Shown: positions 45,574-57,030, counted from the stretch's first letter. The stretch is DNA of 64,000 nucleotides from Ostrinia nubilalis (GCF_963855985.1 NC_087111.1:873001-937000), one strand, 5' to 3'. Notes: generated by a model not told the origin, from the letters alone. Numbers and translations are program-made.

Positions 45574-46212
45574 CTCTTTCTTATTGTCTGTTACTTACCT
45601 AAATCCACTAAACCAATTTAGGGATAGAGACCCAGGGAAAAACTTGGGATAGTTTTTATCCCGATTTTAGTGGGTAGTCAAGGACTCATACGAGACTACA
45701 TACGCTGAAAGCTTAAGTATCTTTACCTATTAAACTGATTGTAGAATAATCATCTACGAGTAATTACCTAACAGAAAGCTACATCAATAAAAGGTTCATT
45801 TCTAGAATAACCCTTTTATAACCGTTCTGAATTTACCCATGCAAAATCTAGACTAATTACGAAGCAAATAAAACACAGACGTTTGAACCTACACAATGTT
45901 TGTCACAGTTAATTGTACGCACTCGACAATTAACGGCATTAAGCACTCGCTTTTCAACACATTAATGGTTAATGCCTGTAATTAAAACCCTTGAGCTATA
46001 ATATAATCGTGAAGACTTAGTCAAAGACTAAGTAGTAAAGTAAAATTCAAGGAAAAGTAATTGGTTACTAACCATGAAATGTTCAGGCTTGAGGAGAGCT
46101 AAAAAAGCGTGGAGTAAAAAGAAGCGAATTACCTACTTTAAACGCCATTTTCAGAGCAATAATGCACGTTCCAAATACTTTCCCTAAAATAATTTATGGC
46201 AACAGATACTAA
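45574..46212. other. Non-coding spacer
   Basis: Bases 45630-45680 (GGATAGTTTTTATCCCGATT) resemble a Helitron interior but no termini are seen. Confidence 0.4.
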
Positions 46213-46329
46213 GGCTGAGTTACACCACCTTATTTTAACCGTAACAGTAACAATAACCGGTGCTTTTGTATTGAGTTTGACAGATTTTTGACGTTTGTCA
46301 AAGTTAAAGTAAGATGGTGCAACTCAGCC
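46213..46329. mobile_element. GTTGCACCATCTTAC MITE, best-preserved copy
   Basis: GGCTGAGTTACACCACCTTA at left, TAAGATGGTGCAACTCAGCC at right, TAA at 46210-46212 and 46330-46332. Internal GTTTGACAGATTTTTGACGT is conserved across the family. Confidence 0.9.
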
Positions 46330-46679
46330 TAAGAATGTTTAGCCAGAAGATCCTCAGCCACTTTTATCAGTCTTTTGTTTGTTAGTTTTACTGATTTTTT
46401 ACTGTGACTTGTATGAACTGATTCTAAACTAAGACTCCTATTGGATTTGAAAGTGACCTGCCTCCAATGGTCTTTTTTTCGTCAGGAAAATACATGAATT
46501 TGTATACCCGCCAGTCGCGGGAGCAGCTAGTGGGCTATGTGGGGTTCTCCCTACCAGACCCACTAAAAACCTGACGTTGCCCTCGGTAGCCATATGAGTC
46601 GGGAACGCAGGACATCACTATCGGCGTTTTGCCTCAAGCATTCGTTCGCGTTCCCTGCTCGGCATTCGGCCCGCTTAAT
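46330..46679. other. Non-coding, possible retroelement 3' region
   Basis: Bases 46480-46580 (CCCGCCAGTCGCGGGAGCAG, GGGCTATGTGGGGTTCTCCC) have the GC-rich look of a retroelement 3' UTR. The parent was not identified. Confidence 0.35.
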
Positions 46680-46790
46680 ACGCAACGCCTGCATCCAGCG
46701 GTCTCCTACAAGCTTTACAAGATCTCCTGTCCACTTTGTTGGCCTTCACCAGTTCTTTCTCCCCATTGATAGTCAGTTCTGTGTACATAC
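46680..46790 (-). mobile_element. Very degraded RTE fragment
   Basis: CCTGCATCCAGCGGTCTCCT, then AAGATCTCCTGTCCACTTTG, parallels the RTE order in the copies at 16801 and 57031, with many changes. Confidence 0.55.
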
Positions 46791-47635
46791 ACACCTAGGC
46801 TACTACGGTTTTAATCTTATTAAAAGTAGAGCGAATATTCAACCTTTGGCTTCAGGGCTCAAAATCTATATAAACCAATAGGTTAGTCGTCCATACACGC
46901 ACTACATAAATGTGGATCCACCTTAACGCGCTTACCTCTGAAAATCTAGAGTCGTGCACGTTAAAATTTGCCAGTTTGATTACCTCCCCACTGGCAGCAT
47001 GCCAGCTGCTTTGCCAAAGGATTTTAAACCCTGACTTCACCACCTAAGGTAGGGTTATGGAATGGGGTCTCTACCTCCCTAAGGCAAGTGATTCGTATTG
47101 ATGCTTTGTAGGGGTTGTCAATGGGTGTAATTAATATGGCTTGTGAGATTGCCAAATGGACTTGACTTCAGAGTAAACGCTGGCTTTCTTATGTGTATTA
47201 TACCTAATATGTATCTAAAATTCTTGAAAGTCAGATTCTACAATAGTTTTGGATGGTTCATTCTTAGGGATGTCTAATGATTGTAGTGCACGGCACAAAT
47301 TCTTTTAGAACTGTCTGCATCTAAATTCGAATTACGGATTAGGACAATCCATGTAAAAAGTTACATTTAAGTTTTTTTATACAGAAAAAGGCAGGTATTT
47401 AACCGCAATCATAGCAGATGTTAAGTGAGATGCAGTCTAGCTTAACAATCTCCCAGCGATCACATAATATTATTATGACCGCGTAACAATTATCTATTGT
47501 TTCTCGATTCACGGGGCTTGTAGGGCCACGATGCCCCGATGGTGGATGCAACATACCTGCCCTGCAATTCAGTCTCTTGCAAAAACCGATGCCCTGATGG
47601 TTCATGAATGGAACATACCTGCCCTGTAAGTGCCT
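46791..47635. other. Non-coding stretch with a short duplication
   Basis: GATGCCCCGATGGTGGATGC...AACATACCTGCCCTG near 47531 is partly repeated near 47588 (GATGCCCTGATGGTTCATG...AACATACCTGCCCTG). No exon recognised. Confidence 0.45.
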
Positions 47636-47740
47636 ATTCGTTCGTTCGTTTTAGCCGAAAGACTTCCACTGCTGGACAATGGCCTCCCACAAGGTTTTCC
47701 ACAAAGACCGGTCCTCCGCCCGCATCCAGGCACCTCCCGT
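47636..47740 (-). mobile_element. RTE 3' tail, GAAC-repeat subfamily
   Basis: TTCGTTCGTTCGTTTTAGCC, AAAGACTTCCACTGCTGGAC and AAGACCGGTCCTCCGCCCGC. Same branch as the copy at 43464 (GCCGAAAGA variant). Confidence 0.87.
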
Positions 47741-49161
47741 CTTTGCCTATTCACTCTCTTACAAAAACATCTAATTCTGTCGACTGTACATATTCCAAAG
47801 TAATTCCAGCATAAAGGGGGAGAGTGTAAACAACAAGTATTAAGAAGTTGCGACCCGAACTCCAAATGGCACCTTCATTAGGGAACTTTGAGCACTTTAA
47901 ATGTGTTCCCGTGATATTGATTTTTATTTTCCGCTGTTCTTCGGAAGTTTAGAAAGATTTCTGTCGCATTCAACCTTACAGTTATGCAAACTTTTTATGT
48001 AATACGACCTAGTCAGCGAGCGATAGACAAACAATGACTCGTCCTAAACGAGCCTTTTCAAACTTGTTTGTACAGATAGGGAAAGGGTGCACAAAGTAAA
48101 CAATAAACATGTCAGCTCGGCTGTCCATATTTTATAAAGATTTATTGCGACGTGGATAGATAGATAAACCATGCAAAATGTCAACCATGCTAAAAGTAGT
48201 TAACAATGTGAAAAACTGTGTCGTTAAAACATAGCGCGAAAGAGTTTAAAAGAAAAAAAATGACAATCGACTTTGTTCGAATCGAATGAAAAGAAAAAAG
48301 TTTCTTAGCAGCCAGTCGTGCGGCCAAGAACTTTGTGCGGCTATGAACTAGGTATTTTCATGAATATTACTGGACAAGCTGTTCAGAATAAAAATGTGTC
48401 ATAGTGGCGTATAGCTGTTTTCTGAAACAAAATTGTCGTTTTGCAAAGAATAATTGTCGGTCGGTGACAAATGAGTGTAAGTGTTTAGATTACGGCCTTG
48501 GCTCGGATGTGACTAAACGATAATTTAGGGCAAACAATTTTTCATACAGTACGTACCTTATTTGTAGTAGGTATAAAGGTCTTTGAATCTTTTCAAAAGG
48601 AAAAATAATCTACAAAACACCTAGCGCACAAAAGCCTGATTTTTTGTGCTTTACTAGCAAAGGGAATGGCAAAGCCGATGCAAAAAAAAGATCATCCACA
48701 TCCAAAGATGTGCGACCAATTTTTCATATCTCTTCTTTGAGTTTGCTTTGATTAATATTTTAAGGTGCTTTTTAAATTCACAAAGGCGCATCTTCAGGGC
48801 AAAGGATTTCGTACGAACTGACAGATTGTAAGGGCTTCTGTTGTGAGACTTATGAATGCAGCTGCAAGTGGGTTAACAATGCAAGACACGAGGAAGGGAG
48901 GGTTAGAGAGAAACGTGAGAAAGTATTTTAAGCTGCGAATGTGAAATTCAGTAATCCGGTATCACATTCACGGTATTTAAAGCTTCGTTTATTGAATAGT
49001 AAATTCTTCACCGAAATCGAAAAAGGGCAGATAAATGCTCAGAAAACTGTGTGTCTCATAATCATCATCATCATCATCCCAGAAATACTAATTAAAGGGG
49101 TTGATATATCAAATTAATTAAACGCGTGGCTATGGAGAAGTTTGAGAGTCAGAATCTCTTA
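47741..49161. other. Non-coding stretch, nothing recognised
   Basis: AT-rich, with a (CAT)n run at about 49060-49079. No exon recognised. Confidence 0.4.
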
Positions 49162-49336
49162 GAGTAGGCGCACACCGTTGATTTTTCGTCGGCCGATAGT
49201 TTAGTCGGGCAGTTGATCAGTATGGGCATGTATGGGAGTGCGCACACTACGCCGATTCGATTTGGCCGATTCTTCATACAATTTAAAATCGGGCACAACT
49301 ATCGGCCAACTAAAAATCAACGGTGTGCGCCTACTC
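49162..49336. mobile_element. 175-bp GAGTAGGCGCACACC MITE, TTA duplication
   Basis: GAGTAGGCGCACACCGTTGA at left and TCAACGGTGTGCGCCTACTC at right, extended by an inner match (GGCCGATAGTT / AACTATCGGCC). TTA at 49159-49161 and 49337-49339. Internal AGTGCGCACACTACGCCGAT is GC-rich. Confidence 0.88.
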
Positions 49337-49339
49337 TTA

Positions 49340-50580
49340 AACTAGAGATCATAGATTCAATGCAAAAAAAATGCCCAGTTAAGACACAAAAATTGCTGTC
49401 ATTAATTTCTAACCAGTCAAACAGGTTGGTTTCGGCTTAAATCGACCTAGTTATTCGAAATGTGTATAATACTTTGAAGGCACTTGAAACCGTCGGTATG
49501 AGTCACATCAGACATAATCGTACATTGGCTCACAGGGTTGCAATCTCAGTTGCTACTATTCTAATCAGAAGTTGATGGAAGATTGATTAAACTGATTTAG
49601 CGACTGAAAATTAGTAAAACCACTGAAAAGTTTTCATCTTTTCTCTTAATAGCTTCGCCGTTACTGCCAAACAAAGAACATTCTAATTCATTGCACAGAG
49701 CTTTATTGTTTTGGAAAGAGCTTTGACACACCCCTATCCTGAACAGCCTCCAGCCCCATGTAAAAAATAAAAAAACACGACTCCCTATTGTTTTCGCGCT
49801 GGATTATTTAATAAACGCGCTGTTTGCGCGGAATGAATCGCGCGATTGTGTCCGTATACACCCTGTATATACCTATATGCATGTGTTTTAAATATTAAGG
49901 CTAGCGCGCACAAGGCATAAGGATTAGATATAAAAACGAATACTAAGTTCTTTTTCTTGAAAAGTCGACTATGATTCAAAGTGTAGCATCGATCTATGCT
50001 TGAGTTAAACTGAATTGTTAAGCGTAGTTTTAGATTTCTTAAACAAATAAAGTTTATAAGCAATTTATTTTTGTAATTGGTGGTTATTGCGGCAGTAAAA
50101 ATTCTATAATTTCAACCGTCAAGCTATCAAACCCTTCATAAGTTTCAGCCCGCTAACTGACAGATAGACACAGTGAAAGCATGTTGTTGCCTAACTTATG
50201 TTTTATTTTTTTATGTACCTACTTTTAATAGACATCCTTTGCACAGAACCCTAATAATCAAGCACAATAGTACAAGTGCGCCCAAATTACAAACTACTCT
50301 CCCAAACGTTCTGCCAAAAGCACAACTTATCCCATATCCCCATAGTTATCCCGAACGGCCCTCATTACGCTGATGAGCCTTGGGGAGGGATCCCGCTTTT
50401 TATTGTGTTTACGCATCGCCTGTTTGCTTTCCCTGGCATTTTTCATTAGCCAACGAAACGTGTTTGTTTTTGTTAATTAATAGAATTTTTATATCCTCGA
50501 AAATGATTGGTGGGAAAGTGTCGCAGATGACTTGAAAATATAGAACTCTAAAAAATATTTGCCGACCCGCGGGGTTATTT
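49340..50580. other. Non-coding stretch, little recognised
   Basis: ACACCCTGTATATACC at 49858 looks like one end of a mariner-like MITE with no partner found. No exon recognised. Confidence 0.4.
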
Positions 50581-50607
50581 CCGTACCGCGCGGGAATAAC
50601 TTGACAT
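50581..50607 (+). repeat. Left copy of a 27-bp GC-rich inverted repeat
   Basis: CCGTACCGCGCGGGAATAAC plus TTGACAT occurs here and, perfectly inverted, at 56768-56794. ATTT flanks both outer edges (50577-50580, 56795-56798). In this AT-rich DNA a perfect 27-bp match with CGCGCG is not expected by chance. It may mark the termini of a 6.2-kb transposon. Confidence 0.7.
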
Positions 50608-50667
50608 CTCGACCTGCACTTTTTTTTTTTATTAGCTTAAGCGCTTCCTCTACCTTATACCCTACTG

Positions 50668-51879
50668 CACAGTGTTTTTTTTGACCCGAAAAAGTGACAT
50701 TCTGTTTTTATCACTAATATCCAAAGTTTAACTTATTATTAATGTTAGACTAAAACACCCAGGTGACAAATAGCTATAGATTATTTTTAAAAAAATATTT
50801 TAGAAAATTTATTTTTTACTGGGTCAAACTACAATTTTATTATTATTTAAAGAAACGTACACACTAAGCTTCTCTTTGCATTGCAGGTAGGTAGGTTGGT
50901 GTATGGCGAATATTATTGCATCTATAATTATTTAAAAGTAGTTATAGGAACGACAGTATGATTATTTTTTAAATTTAAGAAATTATTATTTTTCTCTTTT
51001 TCTATGCCGAAGTAGAATCTCTGCTTAGGTCAGATAAATTTCTTATAATAAGCTCTATCACCTGAAATTTTTCTATATTCTAACTCGGCCGCAATTTCGA
51101 GAAAACTTATTTTTTCCAAAATGTTAGGATTGTCACAAAAAATGACCTTACGTAGTTCCACTTTCTTTAGGGTTCCGTGGCCAAAGGATGCTAATCGGTC
51201 CTAATTATGTGTTTAATTGGTCTTAGGTAGGTTATCAGTTAAATTACTATCAGTGCTCAAGAATACTGTTTCTTCATCATCTTTTAAGATATATGAAGGC
51301 TCTTGATCATCAGGAGTGGTATTTATATTTGCATAATATTAATTATGTCCCGTTAGCATCCTTTGGCCACGGAACCCTAAAGAAAGTGGAACTACGTAAG
51401 GTATTTTTTTGTGACAATCCTAACATTTTGGAAAAAATAAGTTTTCTCGAAATTGCGGCCGAGTTAGAATATAGAAAAATTTCAGGTGATAGAGCTTATT
51501 ATAAGAAATTTATCTGACCTAAGCAGAGATTCTACTTCGGCATAGAAAAAGAGAAAAATAATAATTTCTTAAATTTAAAAAATAATCATACTGTCGTTCC
51601 TATAACTACTTTTAAATAATTATAGGTGCAATAATATTCGCCATACACCAACCTACCTACCTGCAATGCAAAGAGAAGCTTAGTGTGTACGTTTCTTTAA
51701 ATAATAATAAAATTGTAGTTTGACCCAGTACAAGATAAATTTTCTAAAATATTTTTTTAAAAATAGTCTATAGCTATTTGTCACCTGGGTGTTTTAGTCT
51801 AACATTAATAATAAGTTAAACTTTGGATATTAGTGATAAAAACAGAATGTCACTTTTTCGGGTCAAAAAAAACACTGTG
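50668..51879. mobile_element. Foldback element with 527-bp arms, CACAGTG ends
   Basis: Left arm 50668-51194 and right arm 51353-51879 are reverse complements; by eye they differ at about six positions. The loop is 158 bp (51195-51352). The termini are CACAGTG and CACTGTG, flanked by TACTG at 50663-50667 and 51880-51884. A 5-bp duplication with CAC-A-GTG ends matches Transib elements, whose termini resemble the RAG heptamer. The right arm continues an open frame from the loop (51293-51517), reading KKVELRKVFFCDNPNILEKI and SFLEIAAELEYRKI, possibly the C-terminus of a parent gene or transposase. Transcription across it would give a long double-stranded hairpin. Confidence 0.85.
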
Positions 51880-51884
51880 TACTG

Positions 51885-53637
51885 GTATAAAAAACTCAAC
51901 TCGAAATACCCAAAAATACTTGAAATACAGCTCTTGTTCATAAGTAAATATCTCTAATTTAGGCAATAAATATTTGACATAACGATATATCCAATTAATA
52001 TTATTCTTACAAACATTTATATTTCGATTTATCAATGTATGTCAGAACACGTATTTATTAATATCTCGACTTATACATTTATGGATTTTCGTTTTTAATT
52101 TGACAAAAACAGTTATCAAGTTATGATCCCCTCTGAGTACTAAACACATCCATGATATGTGCAGTTGTCTTGTTATGCACGCAGTCAAGAGTTTGGATAT
52201 TTGGAGTTATCCAGCTATTACCTTCGTATAATCATATTTTTATATGTGTCATTAGCAGTTTGTAAAATATAACATTGTCAGGATTTCGAGCGTCTTTAAA
52301 TATTTTTTACTTACCAACCCCTGAAAATATTTTTTAAATATATTTAAGCGTAAATTATTACTTTTATTACTATTTTCAATAGTTTAAAACTAAATTAACG
52401 TTTAAATAGCAAGTTGAAAGAAGAAGGATAAGTTTAGTCAATAGGTAGGTACTATCTACTAATGTTTTTTCATAACAGACTAATATTCCGTTTGACAACA
52501 GAATTTAAGTAAAAAATCTAATAATAAACTTTTAGGTCAATTTTAAGCTCCGGATAATTTTATTTTTATAGTCTATTTGACTTCAATGACATTATTTAGG
52601 AATAATGATGAGGTAAAAGTAAGTAGGGTCGATACGCCAGATCTCGTCCATTTAGTGAGTTGGTAGATTTGAGGAATAAAAATAATATACAATTTTTCGT
52701 AATCATTTTGAATGAAAAATTGTTGTCATTATGCTCCCTTTAGTCTTTATAAGTATAAGTATTAAACTTGCTCTAAACCATTAGAAGTTTTAATATTACC
52801 TTTGTAATATTAATAAAATATAGAAAAAATGCATTCAAAATCACTAATAATTAATAACAGCATGGAAATAAAAAAATATAAATAAAATCTTACTAATTGG
52901 TATTCAAAATATTTAGGTATCACACTTAATAATTATAAACAGACATATATTTTAGTTTATTTCATTTTTTGAAATTTCAATAGTATGGCTCAATTTGCAA
53001 TATGGTATCCTCTCTAGGCACAGTTTGCTTTTTAATATTATTTACGTCTGTATTTAGAAAATAGTCGTGATAATGTGGACGCAAATTGGCTATCACAAGG
53101 GTAAGCTACATTAAGAGCGTGTATTAGCGTCCAGGAAAAGGCCTAAGTACTGAAAAAAATCTTTGTGTTCGATACGTCATGTAAATAACGTTTTACATGA
53201 TATAAAACATGCATTGTTTTGTATATTTTAATATCTTAGACCCAGTTAGACCAGACCGCGATCACTTCTGACGCAAAGTGGAAATTGCATTGTAGTAAAT
53301 TCGCATCCACCTTATTTTAAGTGTCATTTAATAAAGTACAATCACCGATATCATTATCCGTATTGTATGGTTCATGGTTAAGGCTTATAGACTGCGGTAA
53401 ATCCCAAACTAGACCTAAATATATTAAAAACTTACCTTGAAACGCGCACCTGCTCATGTGGGATTTATTTTTGGCAAAAACGGTAGCATGCTATAAGATT
53501 TTTTTAATGTGGGTTTACGTGTCATACATTCAGGGAATCATAGCAATAGCTTTCGTTCTAGAGTGATCCGTCATTTGGACGTGAACTGGACGGTGGACGC
53601 GTAAGGGCGTGTCGACCTTACGCAAAAATGTATCCAG
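51885..53637. other. Non-coding AT-rich stretch
   Basis: No exon or element recognised; it lies inside the 27-bp inverted pair. Confidence 0.4.
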
Positions 53638-53689
53638 CTAATTTTAATTATTTTAAGCTAAATGGTAAGCTTAAAATAATTAAAATTAA
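53638..53689. repeat. AT-rich hairpin, 22-bp stem and 8-base loop
   Basis: CTAATTTTAATTATTTTAAG (CT) pairs with AGCTTAAAATAATTAAAATT (AA), one mismatch, around AAATGGTA. The short loop and AT-only stem make a transposon relic or cruciform more likely than a miRNA. Confidence 0.65.
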
Positions 53690-53951
53690 TTGTGCTTGTT
53701 AAGAAGCATGGCTTTTGTTCTTTTATTTGTCTTTTTTTAAATTTTAAGTAAACGTACAATTACCTGATCAAAAGCGATCATAATCTGCGATTATATTTGA
53801 TTTTTCTAATAAATTTGCTACTATTTCATTGCAAAAGTGATAAAAATATGTTCTATTTTTATGTTTTGTTTTTTTTACTTAAACTTCATTCAAAATAATT
53901 AACTTAAATCCAATTTTTACACCTTAAATATTTGTTTTTCTTTGGTGAATA

Positions 53952-53986
53952 ACTTGACAAGTCGTCGGTACACAACTTGACAAGTC
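53952..53986. repeat. Direct repeat ACTTGACAAGTC
   Basis: ACTTGACAAGTC occurs at 53952-53963 and 53975-53986. The first is preceded by GAATA as in the 27-bp repeats at 50581 and 56768 (GAATAACTTGACA), so this may be an internal or older terminus of the same family. Confidence 0.5.
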
Positions 53987-54013
53987 TTTTTTTTAATAGA
54001 TTAAGAAGATAAT

Positions 54014-54036
54014 TTAAGGCGATTAGAGTCCTCAAT
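54014..54036. repeat. Inner 23-bp inverted repeat, left copy
   Basis: TTAAGGCGATTAGAGTCCTC (AAT) recurs perfectly inverted at 56607-56629. Together with the outer 27-bp pair it suggests a 2.8- to 6.2-kb element with subterminal repeats. Confidence 0.65.
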
Positions 54037-54479
54037 CCGCGTCAAATGGGCATTTTGTAAAGCCTACTCCTCTTTTACTGCTGGACAGAAATAGTTAAAA
54101 AAAATATATGTTATACAACAGTTCAAGGACTACATTTGTGACGTTTGAATTTTTGCTACGTCTCTTTGTTTTGGATTAAAAAAAAAATACGGGACATCGA
54201 TTTTTTACTTAAATTCCCTACTCCTCCAAAACGGCTATGTTAATTTAAAAGATTTTTGCACGAATAGATTAGGAATTCTTTAATCTTTAAATGACACGTT
54301 GCGTTTTTCAATCGAACATTACTTTCATTCATAAATTTTACTTTTGATAAATTCCGAACGTTTTGCTGTTGAGGGGGCCTTCGCGGGGTGCGGGCGGCAG
54401 TCGGCCGCTGGCCTTCAGACGGGGAGGTTGTGTCACTCGCTGCAAACTGACATTAGCGATCAAAATGATTTTTTTCTTT

Positions 54480-54608
54480 GGCTGAGTTGCACCACCTGGC
54501 GTGACCTAACTTTGACCGTAGCTTTGGCGATAACCGGTGTTTTTTTGTATGGAGTTTGACAAATTTTTGACTTTTGTCAAATTTAAAATAAGATGGTGCA
54601 ACCTAGTC
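54480..54608. mobile_element. GTTGCACCATCTTAC MITE
   Basis: GGCTGAGTTGCACCACCTGG at left, AATAAGATGGTGCAACCTAG at right, with CTTTG/CTTTG-like flanks instead of TAA. Internal GATAACCGGTGTTTTTTTGT and GGAGTTTGACAAATTTTTGA are shared. Confidence 0.82.
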
Positions 54609-55483
54609 TTTGTTTGACAATAGTTTTTATGTCAGAGTTGTTCATAGAGCACGTTCAGTCAGACGATACGATTGAATTAAGGCATGCTCGGACGCCATTA
54701 TCTACCTAAATAGAATCTATTAGTGTAAAAAAATCGACTCCAAAAAAATATAAGTAATAGTTAAAAATATATTCCGTTATTTATTTACTAGGCCTTTGCA
54801 ATCAGTATCCAAATTAGGAACGAGTCATAATCAGTAACTTAAACGATGTACGTGAAGAAAACAATTTATATTTTTCATACTTAGGCTCGGCGCAAATGGG
54901 CCATTTAGAATAAGATTTTCAATATATTTCTTGGCGAAAATACCACAGTTAAAAAAAATAAGATAAAGTGGTATTGATAAATTGTTCTATAGAGCTTATT
55001 AAAAAATGTGGATACTGATTACAAATGCCCGTATATCATGATTGATATTTTCGGAGTCGGTGACAGCCTACCTTTTGGTGATTCGTTTTGGAGTTGGTTT
55101 TAATTTTTGGTGACAATTAATTTATTTCATGCCTTTAGTAGACTATAGGTACTCAATAGACCTTGTTGTTGCCACTGAAGGTGCATAGGTACACAGTACA
55201 TTGATACCATATTTTTCATGTTAAGTGCAAATAAACTTCCCTAAATTACCTAACCATGAAACGTACCTATAGGCTATAATAATTAAAATGTTTCGTCGAT
55301 AAAAACTGAAATCCTCTTATAAGATGATGAATTTTGGGAGCATGTCATGAAACTAAAATTATTAGCATACAAAAACTTGTTTAAAAAAAAGGTTTTTTTT
55401 TTATTTATGATGCGGAATTTGCTGCGGCGTAGTAGCAAAGATTTTTCGTTATGTAGCTCGTAATAATTTCGAAGAATATGGAT

Positions 55484-55783
55484 GTTTCCTGGGTAAAGCA
55501 AGAGCTTGAATTAGTCCGTCGGTCAACTTACCAAAAAAATACTTTAAATGTATTTTTCACTTTTTTAAACTTATGAAAATTTAAAGAGATAAAGCGCGCC
55601 AAAGTTCGGAAGAGGCACATGACGTTAGGCGTGCTTAAAATTGTTGCGATTTGTGACGTCACGCGGAATTTCATCGCATCATATCTTCGTAATTACTTGT
55701 TTGTTGACAAATAAAAATATCCCGTGTCCAATATTTTTGATAGTGTATCTAATTGACGGACTAAAAGTGTTTTTTTAAGAAAC
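55484..55783 (+). mobile_element. GTTTCCTGGGTAAA repeat, copy 2 (300 bp)
   Basis: GTTTCCTGGGTAAAGCAAGA at left and TTTTTTTAAGAAAC at right. TTGTGACGTCACGCGGAATT and AATTGACGGACTAAAA inside. Diverged from copy 1 but full length. Confidence 0.78.
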
Positions 55784-56606
55784 TAGCCTATTCCTACGGC
55801 CACATTCCAGCTCCATCATCAGACCCTGTTTGCCTTTGAGAATTGAAGTAGGTAGGTACTCGTGATTTTTAAAGCAGCTTACTTACATAATATTACTTAC
55901 TTATATTTATATAAATAAATAAATACAAATCAAACGAGCCTAAACTCGATTGAATCGTTTAATCCCGGAGTTGCTATGGGGCCACTGGCATTCCAGCTCT
56001 ATCATCAGATCGACTCCATGTCATCACAATATTGCATTGTCATCCGAATTACATGTATATCCAAAATTTTAACTCAATCAGTTGTTGAAGGATTTCTAAT
56101 AAAAAGACGAGATTAAACACATTTTCAGTTTATTCTTCATAAGTGACACAAAGAGAATGACAATAGACAAAAGAAGAAACATTTGCTTTTTTAAACCATA
56201 GACAATACTACTATGTGTTCCAATACCTACAGTTGTCGTCAGGAAGTTGGTCTAACAAATTCAGCTTGCAAGATTCCACCCGAAGTTACCTACATATTAC
56301 ATGTTCAAATTTCGAGAACGGCTGAACCGACAAAAACAGTAAAAAATTTACGAAAAAAAAAAATATCCCGTAAAAAATGTTCATGGATTGTGTTATTTTT
56401 ATTAAATACCTTTACGCCTGAGATAAATGACACCGACATCAAGGTTCATCAATTCAAGTTTAAAATAATAGGCAGTAATGTCATGAAAAAAGAGCTTCTA
56501 TTCTGTATCTACCTATGCCCGTGTAATTTTGATCGGTGTCAAATCGGAGTTTTCGTGCGGGGTGCGCGGGTGTTTCGCGCGGCGTGAAGGTCAAACGCCC
56601 AAGGTC
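55784..56606. other. Non-coding, contains an unconvincing 124-codon frame
   Basis: The open frame 56213-56587 has no recognisable domain. GC-rich GTGCGGGGTGCGCGGGTGTT at its end lies beside the inner inverted repeat. Confidence 0.35.
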
Positions 56607-56629
56607 ATTGAGGACTCTAATCGCCTTAA
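56607..56629. repeat. Inner 23-bp inverted repeat, right copy
   Basis: ATTGAGGACTCTAATCGCCT (TAA), the reverse complement of 54014-54036. Confidence 0.65.
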
Positions 56630-56767
56630 TCAAATTCTTACGCCAATCGAAAGATATGCATCAAATTAGCTTATTTCAATCATAAAAATATCAATTATCA
56701 TTAATTCCGATTTACCAGGGAACTCTAAACTTTAAAATCGCTCCCCTGAAAAGTACGCAAAAATGAC

Positions 56768-56794
56768 ATGTCAAGTTATTCCCGCGCGGTACGG
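56768..56794 (-). repeat. Right copy of the 27-bp GC-rich inverted repeat
   Basis: ATGTCAAGTTATTCCCGCGC plus GGTACGG, the exact reverse complement of 50581-50607, followed by ATTT. Confidence 0.7.
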
Positions 56795-56815
56795 ATTTAT
56801 TTATTACGAATCTTA

Positions 56816-56920
56816 AGCTGAGTTGCACCATCTTACTGTAACTTTAACAAACGCCAAAAATCTGTCAAACTCCATACAAAAACATCGGTTATGGTTATAG
56901 TAAGTTGGTGCAACTCAGCC
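56816..56920. mobile_element. GTTGCACCATCTTAC MITE, TTA duplication
   Basis: AGCTGAGTTGCACCATCTTA at left, TAGTAAGTTGGTGCAACTCA (GCC) at right, TTA at 56813-56815 and 56921-56923. It abuts an 18-bp palindrome, TTAGCAACCGGTTGCTAA, which recurs near 57173. Confidence 0.87.
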
Positions 56921-57030
56921 TTAGCAACCGGTTGCTAATTGTACAATTATTGCAATGCGATTGCGAAAAATTTATGGAAACTAGCACTACCTGTAACTGA
57001 ACGCGGCGCTGCCATTAGTGTTGCTCTTGC

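Noticed and set aside
50668..50710. A complete RAG recombination signal (heptamer, 12-base spacer, nonamer)
   Set aside because: CGAAAAAGT at spacer 12 matches the consensus nonamer at only about five of nine positions; only the heptamer similarity is claimed.
56213..56587. 124-codon plus-strand frame
   Set aside because: Lysine/asparagine-rich AT translation with no domain; ends at a GC-rich patch near an inverted repeat.
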